DNA of 64,000 nucleotides. Source: Sphingomonas sp. LY29 (GTDB lineage: Bacteria > Pseudomonadota > Alphaproteobacteria > Sphingomonadales > Sphingomonadaceae). The DNA is taken from positions 1,302,001 through 1,366,000 of the forward strand of contig NZ_CP141587.1 of NCBI RefSeq assembly GCF_035593985.1, written 5' to 3'. Positions within the stretch are counted from its first letter, which is position 1, and each line of letters begins with the position of its first letter. Of the stretch, positions 16,629-25,737 are shown in pieces. Below the pieces are notes generated by a model. That model was not told the origin of the DNA. It ran no database searches and was given only the letters and a program-made list of their open reading frames with translations. The position numbers were made by a program, and so were the translations under genes.

Positions 16629-18050
16629 TTATCCGGCCAGTCCCGACGCGGTCGCAAGGCCGAGGAAGACGAGGAAGCCCATAGAATCGGTGACCATCGT
16701 CACAAACACGCTCGACGCCACCGCCGGATCGGCGCCGGCGCGTTCAAGGCCGAGCGGGACCAGTACGCCGGCCAGACCCGCGATGACGATGTTGGTCAGC
16801 ATTGCCGCGGCAATCACCATCCCCAGTTGCGACGATCCGAGTACGACGGTCACCCCGATCCCAATCAACACGGCGATCGTCAGCCCGTTCATCAACGCCA
16901 CGCGGATCTCTCGCCACACCGCGCGCCAGTGGTTCGACCCGGTCAGCTGGTTGGTGGCGATAGCGCGGACGGTGACGGCGAGCGTCTGCGTCCCGGCATT
17001 GCCACCCACGCCCGCGACGATCGGCATCAGCGCGGCCAGCACCGCCATCCGAGCGATCGAGTCCGAAAAGGCGCTGATGACCGTCGCGGCAACGAGCGCG
17101 GTCAGCAAATTGGCGGCCAGCCAACGGACGCGCGATCGATAGGTCTCCAGAATCGGTTCGTTGATGTCGCCGTCGCCCGCGCCGGACAGCAGCAGGGCAT
17201 CCTCGCCGGCCTCTTCCTGGATGATGTGGACGATATCGTCGACCGTGATCATGCCGACCAGCCGCCCCGATGGGTCGACCACCGCGGCGGAGATCAACGC
17301 GTATTTCTGGAACTTGAGCGCCACCTCTTCCTGGTCGAGCCCGACCGGGATCAGCGTCTGCTTGGCGATCATGATGTCGGCGACCGGGATCGAGCGCGCC
17401 GAGCGAAGAATCGTCGACAGCTTGCAGGTGCCGATCGGGTGGTGGTTGGGCGACACCACGAATACTTCCCAGAAATCGTCGGCCAGCTCGTCGGAAGAGC
17501 GCAGATAGTCGATTACCTGCCCGACCTTCCAATGCTCGGGCACCGCGATCAGGTCGCGCTGCATCAGGCGGCCGGCGGTTTCCTCGGGATAGGTGAGCGC
17601 TTCCTCGACCGCAGCGCGGTCGTCGGGCTCCATCGCGCGGAGCACGGCAAGCTGCTCATGCTCCTCCATGTCCTCGATGATCGCGACCGCGTCGTCGGTA
17701 TCGAGCTGCGCGGCGAGGTCGGCGACCTGCTGCGGCTCCATCTCGTCGATCATGTCCTCGCGGACGTGCTCGTTCATCTCCGCATAGACGTCAGCGTCGA
17801 CGATGCCCGCCAGCGCCTGGATCAGGTCGGCGCGCTCGTCGCCGGGCGTGAGCTCGATCAGGTCGGCGATGTCGGCGGGATGAAGCTCGGCGACCAGTGT
17901 GCGCGCCGTCTCGTCATCGCCGTCGGCGACCGCGTCGAGCACCTCGCGGACGAAGCGGGGCCGAAGGCGGTCCTCGCTGTCCATCGCGGTTTCGGGCGCA
18001 GGCATGTCGGTGTCGAATGGAAGGGGCGCGACGGTGTCGGTCTCGCTCAT
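16629..18050 (-). CDS. mgtE: Magnesium transporter MgtE
   Basis: 473-residue Mg2+ channel. Domains in order: N-terminal superhelical domain (about 30-140, with LHPADIADLIELT), two CBS domains (about 145-270, with KLSTILRSARSIPVADIM and VVDPSGRLVGMITVDD) and five membrane helices from about 295, including PIVAGVGGNAGTQTLAVTVR, the family's conserved pore segment. The ATG at 18050 gives MSETDTVAPL; upstream in-frame residues to 18113 are Arg-rich and non-coding. No M-box riboswitch was recognised. Confidence 0.94.
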   Translation of the reverse strand: MSETDTVAPLPFDTDMPAPETAMDSEDRLRPRFVREVLDAVADGDDETARTLVAELHPADIADLIELTPGDERADLIQALAGIVDADVYAEMNEHVREDMIDEMEPQQVADLAAQLDTDDAVAIIEDMEEHEQLAVLRAMEPDDRAAVEEALTYPEETAGRLMQRDLIAVPEHWKVGQVIDYLRSSDELADDFWEVFVVSPNHHPIGTCKLSTILRSARSIPVADIMIAKQTLIPVGLDQEEVALKFQKYALISAAVVDPSGRLVGMITVDDIVHIIQEEAGEDALLLSGAGDGDINEPILETYRSRVRWLAANLLTALVAATVISAFSDSIARMAVLAALMPIVAGVGGNAGTQTLAVTVRAIATNQLTGSNHWRAVWREIRVALMNGLTIAVLIGIGVTVVLGSSQLGMVIAAAMLTNIVIAGLAGVLVPLGLERAGADPAVASSVFVTMVTDSMGFLVFLGLATASGLAG

Positions 18051-18197
18051 GCCATATTCCCTTGCCCGTCGGTTCGCGTGCGTCCTCCTATGCCCCGCGC
18101 CCGACCGGCGCAACCCGCGCGCCGGTCCCGGACTGGCGCATTCAGGCGGGCGTCCCTACATGGCGCGCTTTCCCATTCCCCTGCGAGGACGTTTCCC

Positions 18198-18653
18198 ATG
18201 GCCGACGCCAACACCCTGACCCTGACCCTTTCCACCGGCGGCGACGTCGTCATCAAGCTTCGCCCCGACGTGGCGCCCGGCCATGTCGAGCGCATTGCCG
18301 GCCTTGTCCGCGAAGGTTTCTACGACGGCGTCGTGTTCCATCGCGTAATCCCGGGCTTCATGGCGCAGGGCGGCGATCCGACCGGCACCGGCATGGGCGG
18401 ATCGAAGCAGCCTGACCTGAAGGCCGAATTCTCGAACGAGCCGCACGTTCGCGGCACCTGCTCGATGGCACGCGCGCAAAGCCCGAACAGCGCCAACAGC
18501 CAGTTCTTCATCTGCTTCGACGACGCGCGCTTCCTCGACAACCAGTACACCGTCTGGGGCCAGGTCGAGAGCGGCATGGAATATGTCGACGCGCTCCCGG
18601 TCGGCGAGCCCGTGAAGAACCCCGGCAAGATCGAAAAGGCGACGGTGGCCTGA
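18198..18653 (+). CDS. Peptidyl-prolyl cis-trans isomerase, cyclophilin type
   Basis: 151-residue cytosolic cyclophilin that speeds proline isomerisation in folding proteins. Active-site segments seen: FHRVIPGFMAQGGDPTGTG (catalytic Arg in FHRV), GTCSMARAQSPNSANSQFFI and FLDNQYTVWGQVESGM. There is no signal peptide, so it corresponds to the PpiB type. The short-chain dehydrogenase gene starts 1 base after its stop. Confidence 0.94.
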   Translation: MADANTLTLTLSTGGDVVIKLRPDVAPGHVERIAGLVREGFYDGVVFHRVIPGFMAQGGDPTGTGMGGSKQPDLKAEFSNEPHVRGTCSMARAQSPNSANSQFFICFDDARFLDNQYTVWGQVESGMEYVDALPVGEPVKNPGKIEKATVA

Positions 18654-18654
18654 T

Positions 18655-19431
18655 TTGGCCCGATCGGTCACCCTGATCACCGGCGCCTCGGCCGGTCTTG
18701 GCGTCGACTTCGCGCGCCAGCTGTCGGCCAAGGGCCGGCGGCTGGTGCTCGTGGCCCGGCGGAAAGATCGTCTCGACGCGCTGGCGACCGAACTTGGGAA
18801 CGCCCGCGCGCTTGAGTGCGATTTGAGCGAGGTTGGCGCGGTCGATCGGCTGATGGCCGATATTGCCGCACACGACGAGCAGGTCGACGAGCTGGTCAAC
18901 AACGCCGGTTTCGGGCTGACCGGCCGCTTTGCCGAGCTCGACGGCCCGCGCATGCGGCAGATGATCGATCTTAACTGCGGCGCGCTGACCGAACTTGCGC
19001 ATGCGGTTCTTCCGGGAATGCTTGACCGAAAGTCGGGCTCGATCCTCAACGTCGCTTCAACCGCGGCCTTCCAGCCCGGACCCGGCATGGCGGTCTATTT
19101 CGCGACCAAGGCGTTCGTCCTCTCGTTCACCGAGGCACTGCACGAGGAGCTTCGCGGCGCCGGGATCCGCGTGACCGCACTTTGCCCCGGCCCGACCGCC
19201 ACCGAGTTCGGCGCCGTCGCGGGCTTCGGCGGCAATCCGATGATCGACAATTTGTCGTCCGAGTCGGCGGCGGTGGTGACGGCCGGGCTCGAGGCGCTCG
19301 ATCGCGGCAAGGCGGTCGTCATCCCCGGACTGGTCAACAAATTCGGGGCGCAGGGGCATCGCCTTTTGCCGCGCAGTCTCCTCCGCCGGATTGCGGGCAC
19401 GATCAAATTGGGCGCCGACGACAAGGCATGA
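18655..19431 (+). CDS. Short-chain dehydrogenase/reductase
   Basis: 258-residue classical SDR. It has the NAD(P)-binding TGASAGLG near the N terminus, NNAGFG at about residue 82, and the Ser-Tyr-Lys active site in NVASTAAF...VYFATKAF. The TTG start at 18655 gives MARSVTLITGASAGLG with the cofactor motif at the usual distance. RRKDRL after the second beta strand suggests NADP preference (inference). The substrate is unknown. It is probably cotranscribed with the cyclophilin. Confidence 0.88.
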   Translation: MARSVTLITGASAGLGVDFARQLSAKGRRLVLVARRKDRLDALATELGNARALECDLSEVGAVDRLMADIAAHDEQVDELVNNAGFGLTGRFAELDGPRMRQMIDLNCGALTELAHAVLPGMLDRKSGSILNVASTAAFQPGPGMAVYFATKAFVLSFTEALHEELRGAGIRVTALCPGPTATEFGAVAGFGGNPMIDNLSSESAAVVTAGLEALDRGKAVVIPGLVNKFGAQGHRLLPRSLLRRIAGTIKLGADDKA

Positions 19432-19452
19432 ATAGGTATTCGCACATGCGAT

Positions 19453-19488
19453 TTCGCACTTGCGAAGTAAATTGTGCACTGCGATAAC
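19453..19488 (+). promoter_or_regulatory. Palindrome and candidate promoter of a small RNA
   Basis: A perfect palindrome TTCGCA-CT-TGCGAA spans 19453-19466. Overlapping its right arm is a -35-like TTGCGA (19460-19465), then a 17-base spacer and a -10-like GATAAC (19483-19488). Transcription would begin near 19494, just before a double-hairpin RNA. The palindrome would let a dimeric regulator cover the -35. Confidence 0.4.
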
Positions 19489-19493
19489 ACTCT

Positions 19494-19558
19494 TGCCTTT
19501 CGAGGCATCCTCTCCTGAATACCTTTTCGGCCGGGCGGCGACGCCCGGCCTTTTTTTT
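19494..19558 (+). ncRNA. Candidate small RNA upstream of the CDC48 gene
   Basis: Predicted RNA of about 65 bases with a 5' hairpin TGCCT-TTCG-AGGCA (19494-19507, UUCG tetraloop), a single-stranded CU-rich stretch with CCTCTCCT (19509-19516), and a terminator hairpin with a GCGA tetraloop and T8 (19529-19558). The layout is that of a trans-acting sRNA, and the CU-rich stretch could pair with Shine-Dalgarno sequences. The alternative is that it is only the 3' UTR and terminator of the dehydrogenase gene. The pair AGGTATTC (19434-19441) and GAATACCT (19517-19524) could form a long-range stem in a read-through transcript. Confidence 0.45.
19529..19558 (+). terminator. Strong intrinsic terminator
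   Basis: GGCCGGGCG (19529-19537), loop GCGA, CGCCCGGCC (19542-19550), then eight T. The stem is a perfect 9 bp and this is the strongest terminator in the window. It ends transcripts from the cyclophilin-dehydrogenase pair or from the candidate sRNA, and isolates the CDC48 gene. Confidence 0.92.
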
Positions 19559-19657
19559 CGTCTCGTCCTACCCAGATTGAACCCGAAGCAGCCCGTTTCC
19601 GTTCGTGAAGGGCGCTACGGGGGCGCGAACAGCGCACAACGTGTGAGAGGATGAAGA

Positions 19658-21958
19658 ATGGCGGATGCCGAGACCATGGTTCGACGCGTGCAGGTATCGA
19701 ACCTGCCCCCGGCCGACAGCGGACGCGGAGTGGCGCGCCTTCCGGTCAAGTTGATGACCGAGTTGGGCTTGGCCGAGGGCGACGTGATCGAGATCATCGG
19801 CAAGCGGTCGACCGCGGCCCGCGCGATCGGGCCCTATGGCGACGACGCCGGGCTAGATATCGTTCGCCTGGACGGTCTCCAGCGGGCAAACGCCGGCGTC
19901 GGATCGGGCGACTATGTTGAGATCCACAAGGCGGTTTCCAAGCCCGCGACGCGAGTGGCCTTCGCCCCGACTCAGCCCAATGTCCGGCTTCAGGGTTCGA
20001 CCGCGGCGCTTCAGCGCAGCTTCCAGGGGCGCCCGTTCACGCAAGGCGATACGGTCGCGACCGCGGGTCACCAGCGCGTTAATGCCGACATGCCCGAGCA
20101 TATCCGCCAATTGCTCAATGCCCCCGCCTTCGCCCTTCAGGAGGTTCGCCTGACGGTCGTATCGACCACTCCGCGCGGGATCGTCCACATCGACGCCAAT
20201 ACGGTGGTCGAGCTACTCCCCGAAGCCCGCGGCGACGAGGGCGAGCGTCGTGCCGATGTGACCTACGACGACCTCGGCGGGCTCGGCCAGACGATCGATT
20301 CTTTGCGCGAAATGGTCGAATTGCCGCTTCGCCACCCCGAGCTGTTCCAGCGCCTCGGTGTCGATCCGCCCAAGGGCGTGCTGCTTCATGGCCCGCCCGG
20401 GACCGGCAAGACCCGCCTTGCCCGTGCGGTCGCGAATGAAAGCCAGGCGCGCTTCTTCCACATCGCCGGCCCCGAGATCATGGGTTCGGCCTATGGCGAG
20501 AGCGAGAAGAAGCTTCGCGAACTATTCGAAGAGGCCGCCAAGAGCGCGCCGTCGATCATCTTCATCGATGAAATCGACTCGATCGCGCCCAAGCGCGGCC
20601 AAGTCAGCGGAGAGGCCGAAAAGCGGCTGGTCGCGCAGTTGTTGACGCTGATGGATGGGATCGAACCGCGCCAGAACCTCGTCGTCATCGCCGCCACCAA
20701 CCGGCCCGAGGCGATCGACGAAGCACTCCGCCGTCCCGGCCGCTTCGATCGCGAAATTATTGTCGGCGTGCCCGACGAGGCAGGACGTCGCGAGATTCTC
20801 GGCATTCATACTCGTGGCATGCCACTCGCCGATGGAGTCGACCTCGACGATCTGGCGCGGCGGACCTACGGCTTTGTCGGTGCCGACCTCGCCGCGCTGA
20901 CGCGTGAAGCCGCGCTCGAAACGGTCCGCCGGATCCTGCCCAAGCTCAATCTCGAAGAGCAGACGATCCCGACCGAAGTGCTCGATTCGCTGTCGGTGCT
21001 CGACGCCGACTTCGACAATGCGTTGAAGCGCGTTCAGCCGTCGGCGATGCGCGAAGTGATGGTGCAGGTGCCGAACGTCAGCTGGGACGACATCGGCGGC
21101 CTCGACGCCGCGCGCGATCGGCTTCGCGAAGGTGTCGAGCTACCGCTCAAGCACCCCGACGCCTTCAAGCGGCTTGGCATCCGCCCGGCCAAGGGCTTCC
21201 TGCTCTATGGCCCGCCGGGCACCGGCAAGACGCTGCTCGCCAAGGCCACCGCCAAGGAGAGCCAGGCCAATTTCATCGCGATCAAGTCGTCCGACCTGCT
21301 GAGCAAATGGTATGGCGAGAGCGAGCAGCAGATCGCCCGCCTCTTCGCCCGCGCCCGCCAAGTTGCGCCGACGGTGATTTTCATCGACGAGCTCGACAGT
21401 CTCGTGCCCGCACGCGGCGGCGGCATGGGCGAGCCGCAGGTGACCGAGCGTGTCGTCAACACGATCCTCGCCGAAATGGACGGGCTGGAGGAGCTCAACA
21501 GCGTCGTCCTGATCGGCGCGACCAACCGCCCGAATCTGATCGATCCGGCGCTGCTTCGTCCGGGACGGCTCGATGAGCTGATCTATGTCGGCACTCCCGA
21601 CGTCGCGGGTCGGCGGAGGATTCTCGCGATTCACGCCGAGGAGATGCCGCTTGCCGACGATGTCGATCTGGAGGCACTGGCGCGGCGGACCGACCGCTTC
21701 ACCGGTGCCGACCTCGAGGACCTCACGCGCCGGGCGGGCCTGACCGCGCTTCGTCGTGCGCTCGACAGTCCGAAGGTGACGATGGCCGACTTTGAAGCCG
21801 CACTGCTCGAAACCCGCGCCTCGGTGACCGAGGAGATGGAGAACGACTATGCCAAAATCCAGGACACGCTGAAGTCCGACGCGGTGCGTCCGGTGGGCGG
21901 GATCGGCTTCGTGACCCCCGGCATGCTCCAGCCGCGCAATCCGGAAAAGGAGCGCTAG
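19658..21958 (+). CDS. CDC48/VCP-like double AAA+ ATPase
   Basis: 766-residue protein with the full CDC48 layout: an N-terminal double-psi beta-barrel and CDC48_2-like region (about 1-190), AAA D1 with Walker A GPPGTGKT at 245-252 and Walker B IIFIDEID at about 300-307, and AAA D2 with Walker A at 518-525 and Walker B VIFIDELD at about 573-580. Arginine-finger regions follow both. In archaea and eukaryotes it unfolds proteins for extraction or degradation; the bacterial role is not established. The ATG follows GAGAGGATGAAGA. The stop overlaps the convergent MFS gene. Confidence 0.93.
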   Translation: MADAETMVRRVQVSNLPPADSGRGVARLPVKLMTELGLAEGDVIEIIGKRSTAARAIGPYGDDAGLDIVRLDGLQRANAGVGSGDYVEIHKAVSKPATRVAFAPTQPNVRLQGSTAALQRSFQGRPFTQGDTVATAGHQRVNADMPEHIRQLLNAPAFALQEVRLTVVSTTPRGIVHIDANTVVELLPEARGDEGERRADVTYDDLGGLGQTIDSLREMVELPLRHPELFQRLGVDPPKGVLLHGPPGTGKTRLARAVANESQARFFHIAGPEIMGSAYGESEKKLRELFEEAAKSAPSIIFIDEIDSIAPKRGQVSGEAEKRLVAQLLTLMDGIEPRQNLVVIAATNRPEAIDEALRRPGRFDREIIVGVPDEAGRREILGIHTRGMPLADGVDLDDLARRTYGFVGADLAALTREAALETVRRILPKLNLEEQTIPTEVLDSLSVLDADFDNALKRVQPSAMREVMVQVPNVSWDDIGGLDAARDRLREGVELPLKHPDAFKRLGIRPAKGFLLYGPPGTGKTLLAKATAKESQANFIAIKSSDLLSKWYGESEQQIARLFARARQVAPTVIFIDELDSLVPARGGGMGEPQVTERVVNTILAEMDGLEELNSVVLIGATNRPNLIDPALLRPGRLDELIYVGTPDVAGRRRILAIHAEEMPLADDVDLEALARRTDRFTGADLEDLTRRAGLTALRRALDSPKVTMADFEAALLETRASVTEEMENDYAKIQDTLKSDAVRPVGGIGFVTPGMLQPRNPEKER

Positions 21959-23277
21959 TCCGCGATCGGGGTGGGGACCGCCAGGCGGCTGCGTCCCCAC
22001 ACGATCAGCACCAGCAACAGCGCCGCGCTGACCGCGAACGGGAAATGCGGATCGAGCGCGTAGAGGGCCATGCCGATTCCGGGCGCCGCGACATAGGCGA
22101 TGCCGTTGGCGGCGGTGACCACTCCCGCGACGCCGCCCTGCTGGTGAAGCGGGACGGCGAGGCTTGCGCCACCGGTGAAGCCCGGGCGGGTGAAGCCGAA
22201 GCCTAGGCTGGCGATGCCGAAGCCAAGCACGATCGCGTAGAGGCCCGTCGCCATCATCGTGATCAACGATCCCGCCGCCGCCACCGCCGCGCCCCACAGG
22301 ATCATCGATCGGGGCGGGAGCCCGAGCTTGGGGATGAGGCCCCATTGCGCCGCCAAGGTTGCGGCGGCGCCCGCCATCATCACGATCGCGATCGACTGTT
22401 CCGCGCCGCGCGGTGCCAGGGCGAGCCGGTCGATGACGAAGAAGCCGATGCAGCTGGGCGTCGCCGCCTGCGCATGCCCTGCCATCACGCCGGCGACGAT
22501 CCAGTTGCGAATGCGCGAATCGTGCCACTTCAGCAGCGGCACCTTGGGCGCGGTCGCGGCGATGACGCTGGCGCCCGTCGGCGAACTGGCGAGGGAGGGA
22601 TAGCTCATCGCCGCGCCCTGCCCCGCCCGACGGCCATGGCGCGGCTTCTTGTCGTCCGGCAGCCCGACGGCGATCGCGGCAAAGACGATCAGGCCCACCG
22701 CCGCGAAGGCGAACAGCGGTCCCGACAGCCCGAGGAAGGGCAGGACGAACAGAGGCGCCAAGGCGGGGCCGACGATGGTGCCGAGGCCGAAGCTGCTGCT
22801 GAGTGACGACAGCGCAGTGACTCGTGCCGAACGGCGTGTGCGCGAAGCGAGGTACGCCTGGGTCGCGCTGGGCGTTGCGCAACCAAGCGAGCCGTACAAG
22901 GAGCGGCATAGCGCGAACAAGGCGAAGGTAATCCCGCCCGCCATCAATCCGCGAAGTCCGGCAAGCAGAACCAGTCCGCACAGCAGCATCGAGGCGATGA
23001 AGCCGCCGACGCCGAGCAAGGTGAGCGCCTTGCGGCCATGCGTGTCGCTCTTTCGCGCCCAATAGGGTGCAAGTGCGACCCACAGCACCGCCGACCAGGT
23101 GTAGGACAAGGTCACCCACAAATCGGACAGTCCGATCTCTCGGCCAATGGCGGGCATGACCGATTGCAAAGCGGTGTTCCCCGCCGCCGCGACGAGCATC
23201 GCGGCATAGAGAAGCATGAAGTGCCGGGAGGCCAGCGCGCTGCCCGCCACCCGCACGCGTGGGGAACCAAGCGCCAT
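21955..23277 (-). CDS. MFS transporter
   Basis: 440-residue major facilitator with about twelve hydrophobic helices. The segment between helices 2 and 3 is YWARKSDTHGRKALTLLGVG, matching the MFS motif A (GxxxDrxGRrk). A cytoplasmic loop between the halves carries DDKKPRHGRRAGQG. The substrate cannot be told from the sequence; it looks closest to drug/metabolite exporters. It diverges from the methyltransferase gene with 108 bases between starts. Confidence 0.86.
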   Translation of the reverse strand: MALGSPRVRVAGSALASRHFMLLYAAMLVAAAGNTALQSVMPAIGREIGLSDLWVTLSYTWSAVLWVALAPYWARKSDTHGRKALTLLGVGGFIASMLLCGLVLLAGLRGLMAGGITFALFALCRSLYGSLGCATPSATQAYLASRTRRSARVTALSSLSSSFGLGTIVGPALAPLFVLPFLGLSGPLFAFAAVGLIVFAAIAVGLPDDKKPRHGRRAGQGAAMSYPSLASSPTGASVIAATAPKVPLLKWHDSRIRNWIVAGVMAGHAQAATPSCIGFFVIDRLALAPRGAEQSIAIVMMAGAAATLAAQWGLIPKLGLPPRSMILWGAAVAAAGSLITMMATGLYAIVLGFGIASLGFGFTRPGFTGGASLAVPLHQQGGVAGVVTAANGIAYVAAPGIGMALYALDPHFPFAVSAALLLVLIVWGRSRLAVPTPIAD

Positions 23278-23385
23278 GGCGATCCTTTAAGCCGGTCGGG
23301 CCGAGTGCGAAAGCGCGCGGCACGCCTTGCCAAGCGTTCGCCGATTTGCGAACGCCTGCCGTCACTTTTTCGACCGGAGCCCGAC

Positions 23386-24021
23386 TTGAACGCCTCTCGT
23401 GCCAGCCATCTGAAGAGCCAGCGTCGCCGTTCGTCAGGAACCGGTCGCGGCCGCCCCAATCCCCGGTGGCAGTTTCTCCGCGGCTTCATGAAGAACCCGG
23501 TGATGGTCGGATCGATCATCCCGTCGAGCCGCGCGCTGATCGACAAGATGCTGAAGCCCGTCGACTGGAAAGCGACGCGGCTGTTCGTCGAATATGGCCC
23601 GGGCGTTGGGACCTTCACCCGCCCGATCCTCGATCATTTGCCCGCCGATGCGAAGCTGATCGCGATCGACACCAACCCCGAATTCATCGACTATCTGAAC
23701 GGAGACATCGACGACGATCGCTTCGTCGCGGTCCTCGGATCGGCGGCGGACGTCGAAAAAATCATCGCCGCGCATGGCTTCGACCACGCCGACTACATCC
23801 TGTCGGGCCTGCCCTTTTCGACGCTTCCCCCCGGCGTTGGCGACGCCATCGGCGCCGCGACCGGCCGCGCGATCCGCAATGGCGGCGCCTTCCTCGTCTA
23901 TCAGTTCAGCCCCAAGGTTCGCGACTTCATCGCGCCGCATTTCGAGCGGATCGATCGCGGGTTCGAGTGGATCAACGTTCCGCCGGCGACCCTCTTCTGG
24001 GCTTACCGCGACCGCGCTTAA
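23386..24021 (+). CDS. SAM-dependent methyltransferase, PmtA-like
   Basis: 211-residue class I methyltransferase of the KsgA/PmtA-like group. Motif I is VEYGPGVGTFTRPIL, followed by IAIDTNPEF and SGLPFSTLP. The front segment FLRGFMKNPVMVGSIIPSS resembles bacterial phosphatidylethanolamine N-methyltransferases (PmtA) and related proteins. The TTG at 23386 is chosen because GGAG lies 6 bases upstream and the frame above it lies over the divergent MFS gene. A role in phospholipid methylation is an inference. Its 3' end overlaps a phospholipase D-like gene. Confidence 0.78.
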   Translation: MNASRASHLKSQRRRSSGTGRGRPNPRWQFLRGFMKNPVMVGSIIPSSRALIDKMLKPVDWKATRLFVEYGPGVGTFTRPILDHLPADAKLIAIDTNPEFIDYLNGDIDDDRFVAVLGSAADVEKIIAAHGFDHADYILSGLPFSTLPPGVGDAIGAATGRAIRNGGAFLVYQFSPKVRDFIAPHFERIDRGFEWINVPPATLFWAYRDRA

Positions 24022-25181
24022 GTTCGGCGGAAGTTGAGGCGACGGGTCAGCGTATAATCGGCGCTGGTCACCAGGAAGAAGCTGATCGCTCGGACGATCC
24101 GGGTCAGGAACCCCGACCGCTGGCGGTGCAGCGCCGGCGTGATGCGCTCACTGTTCGCCTTCTCGCCCTCGAAATAGCCGCGCATCATCTTGGCGAAAGC
24201 GGCGTCGTCGACCCGAAGCATCATTTCAAGGTTGAGGTAGAGGCTGCGGATGTCGAAGTTCGACGAACCGATGTGGACGATGTTGTCGAGCACGACGAGC
24301 TTCGAGTGGAGCTTGGTGGGGCTATACTCGTAGACCTCCACGCCGCGCCGAAGCAGCCGCTTGTAGGTGTAGCGCGCCGCCGCGATCGTCGCATGGTTGT
24401 CGGACTTCGATGCCGTGATGATCCGAGCCTTGCCGCGCTGCCCGGCGAGCGAGATGCGGCGAAGCATCGCCCAAGTGGGCGCGAAGTAGGCGGCGATCAT
24501 CGCCACGTCGCGCGCCGCGAGGAGATCGCGGCACGTGGCCAGCGCCCAAGGCGACATCCCGCGCGTCGGCCCTCCGTAGGTCCATTGCAGCTTTCCCTGC
24601 GTCTCGCTGAACCGATGGATGATCCGATTGAGCGCGCGGATCTTGCCGCCCTTGGCCGTCGCCCAAGCGAGCAACTCGTCATAATAGGGGCCAAGGCGAC
24701 CCGCCGCCGGCCCCTCGACCAATAGCCCGAGGTCCCGCCACGCGCCGTCAGCGTCGGTCCCGAAATAGCTGTCCTCGATATTGAAGCCGCCGATGATCAC
24801 GCGTTGGTCATCGGCCAGCGCCAATTTCTGGTGATTGCGGATCAGATATTTGCGCCCGAAGGTCGGGTGGAATTTGCAGAACAGCATGCCCTTTGCGGTA
24901 AGCGGCGTGAAATAGCCGTCGGGCGTGTTGCAGCCGAACCCATCGACCAGCAGCGCCACTTTGACCCCGCGATCGAGCGCCCGGCCCAAGGCGCGATGAA
25001 CCGCTGCCCCGGATTCGTCGTCGGTGTAGATATAGTAGAGGAGCCGCAGCGCCTGCGTCGCGCCGTCGATCAGCGCGAGCAACTCGATCAACCGCTGCGG
25101 CCCGTCGGGAAGGAGCGTCAGTCGGTTGCCGTCGACGTCGAGCGAATGTTCGGAAGGAACGGGGGAAGCGTCTGCGGGCAT
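24018..25181 (-). CDS. Phospholipase D-like protein (cardiolipin synthase type)
   Basis: 387-residue protein with two HKD motifs: HQKLALAD (His117, Lys119, Asp124) and HSKLVVLD (His292, Lys294, Asp299), each followed by GGFN or GSSN. That is the layout of cardiolipin synthases and other PLD transferases. It lacks the usual N-terminal membrane helices of Cls, but the C terminus is hydrophobic and basic ([18 protein letters not shown]). The likely role is phospholipid headgroup transfer; the exact reaction is uncertain. The 3' end shares TTAA with the PmtA-like gene. Confidence 0.85.
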   Translation of the reverse strand: MPADASPVPSEHSLDVDGNRLTLLPDGPQRLIELLALIDGATQALRLLYYIYTDDESGAAVHRALGRALDRGVKVALLVDGFGCNTPDGYFTPLTAKGMLFCKFHPTFGRKYLIRNHQKLALADDQRVIIGGFNIEDSYFGTDADGAWRDLGLLVEGPAAGRLGPYYDELLAWATAKGGKIRALNRIIHRFSETQGKLQWTYGGPTRGMSPWALATCRDLLAARDVAMIAAYFAPTWAMLRRISLAGQRGKARIITASKSDNHATIAAARYTYKRLLRRGVEVYEYSPTKLHSKLVVLDNIVHIGSSNFDIRSLYLNLEMMLRVDDAAFAKMMRGYFEGEKANSERITPALHRQRSGFLTRIVRAISFFLVTSADYTLTRRLNFRRT

Positions 25182-25315
25182 TGCCCCCGTCTCTGAAGGT
25201 CCGCGCCAGCGCTGGCAAGACGGCGCGCGGGCCCGATTTCATTGACTTTGGCGACCCTGCCGCCTATCTCGCGCCTTTCCATCCTGCATGGGTATTTTTT
25301 CAAGCGGAGCGACCT

Positions 25316-25657
25316 ATGGCGCGCGTCACAGTCGAAGATTGCGTCGACAAGATTCCCAACCGGTTCGACCTCGTCCTGATGGCCGCGCAGCGTGCGCGCC
25401 AGATTTCGGGCGGTGCCGACCTGACCATCGATCGCGATCGCGACAAGAATCCGGTCGTCGCGCTTCGTGAGATCGCCGAGACGACGGTTCGTCCCAAGCA
25501 TCTTGAGGAAGCGATCGTTTCGAACCTGCAGAAGGTCCGCATCGACGAGGACGACGAGACCGACGAACTGGCATCGCTGAGCGAATCGGCCGAGGCGCTT
25601 CGTCTCACCGCCGCCGCTCCGCCGCGTCCGAGCCCGTCGGGCGGTGATTACGAGTGA
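25316..25657 (+). CDS. rpoZ: RNA polymerase omega subunit
   Basis: 113-residue omega subunit, which helps assemble RNA polymerase around beta-prime and forms part of one ppGpp site. The sequence [28 protein letters not shown] and [11 protein letters not shown] are canonical. The acidic, proline-rich C-terminal tail makes it longer than E. coli omega (91). The ATG at 25316 follows AAGCGGAGC. An intrinsic terminator follows. Confidence 0.97.
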   Translation: MARVTVEDCVDKIPNRFDLVLMAAQRARQISGGADLTIDRDRDKNPVVALREIAETTVRPKHLEEAIVSNLQKVRIDEDDETDELASLSESAEALRLTAAAPPRPSPSGGDYE

Positions 25658-25705
25658 AGCGTCGCGCCGTCATGCCCTAGGCATGACGCACGTACTCAAG
25701 AAAAC

Positions 25706-25737
25706 AGGGCGGTCCGCGAGGGCCGCCCTTTTTCTTT
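25706..25737 (+). terminator. Intrinsic terminator of rpoZ
   Basis: AGGGCGGTCC (25706-25715), loop GCGA, GGGCCGCCCT (25720-25729), then TTTTTCTTT. The stem is 10 bp with one G-T pair. It ends directly at the stop of the convergent HxlR gene. Confidence 0.9.
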
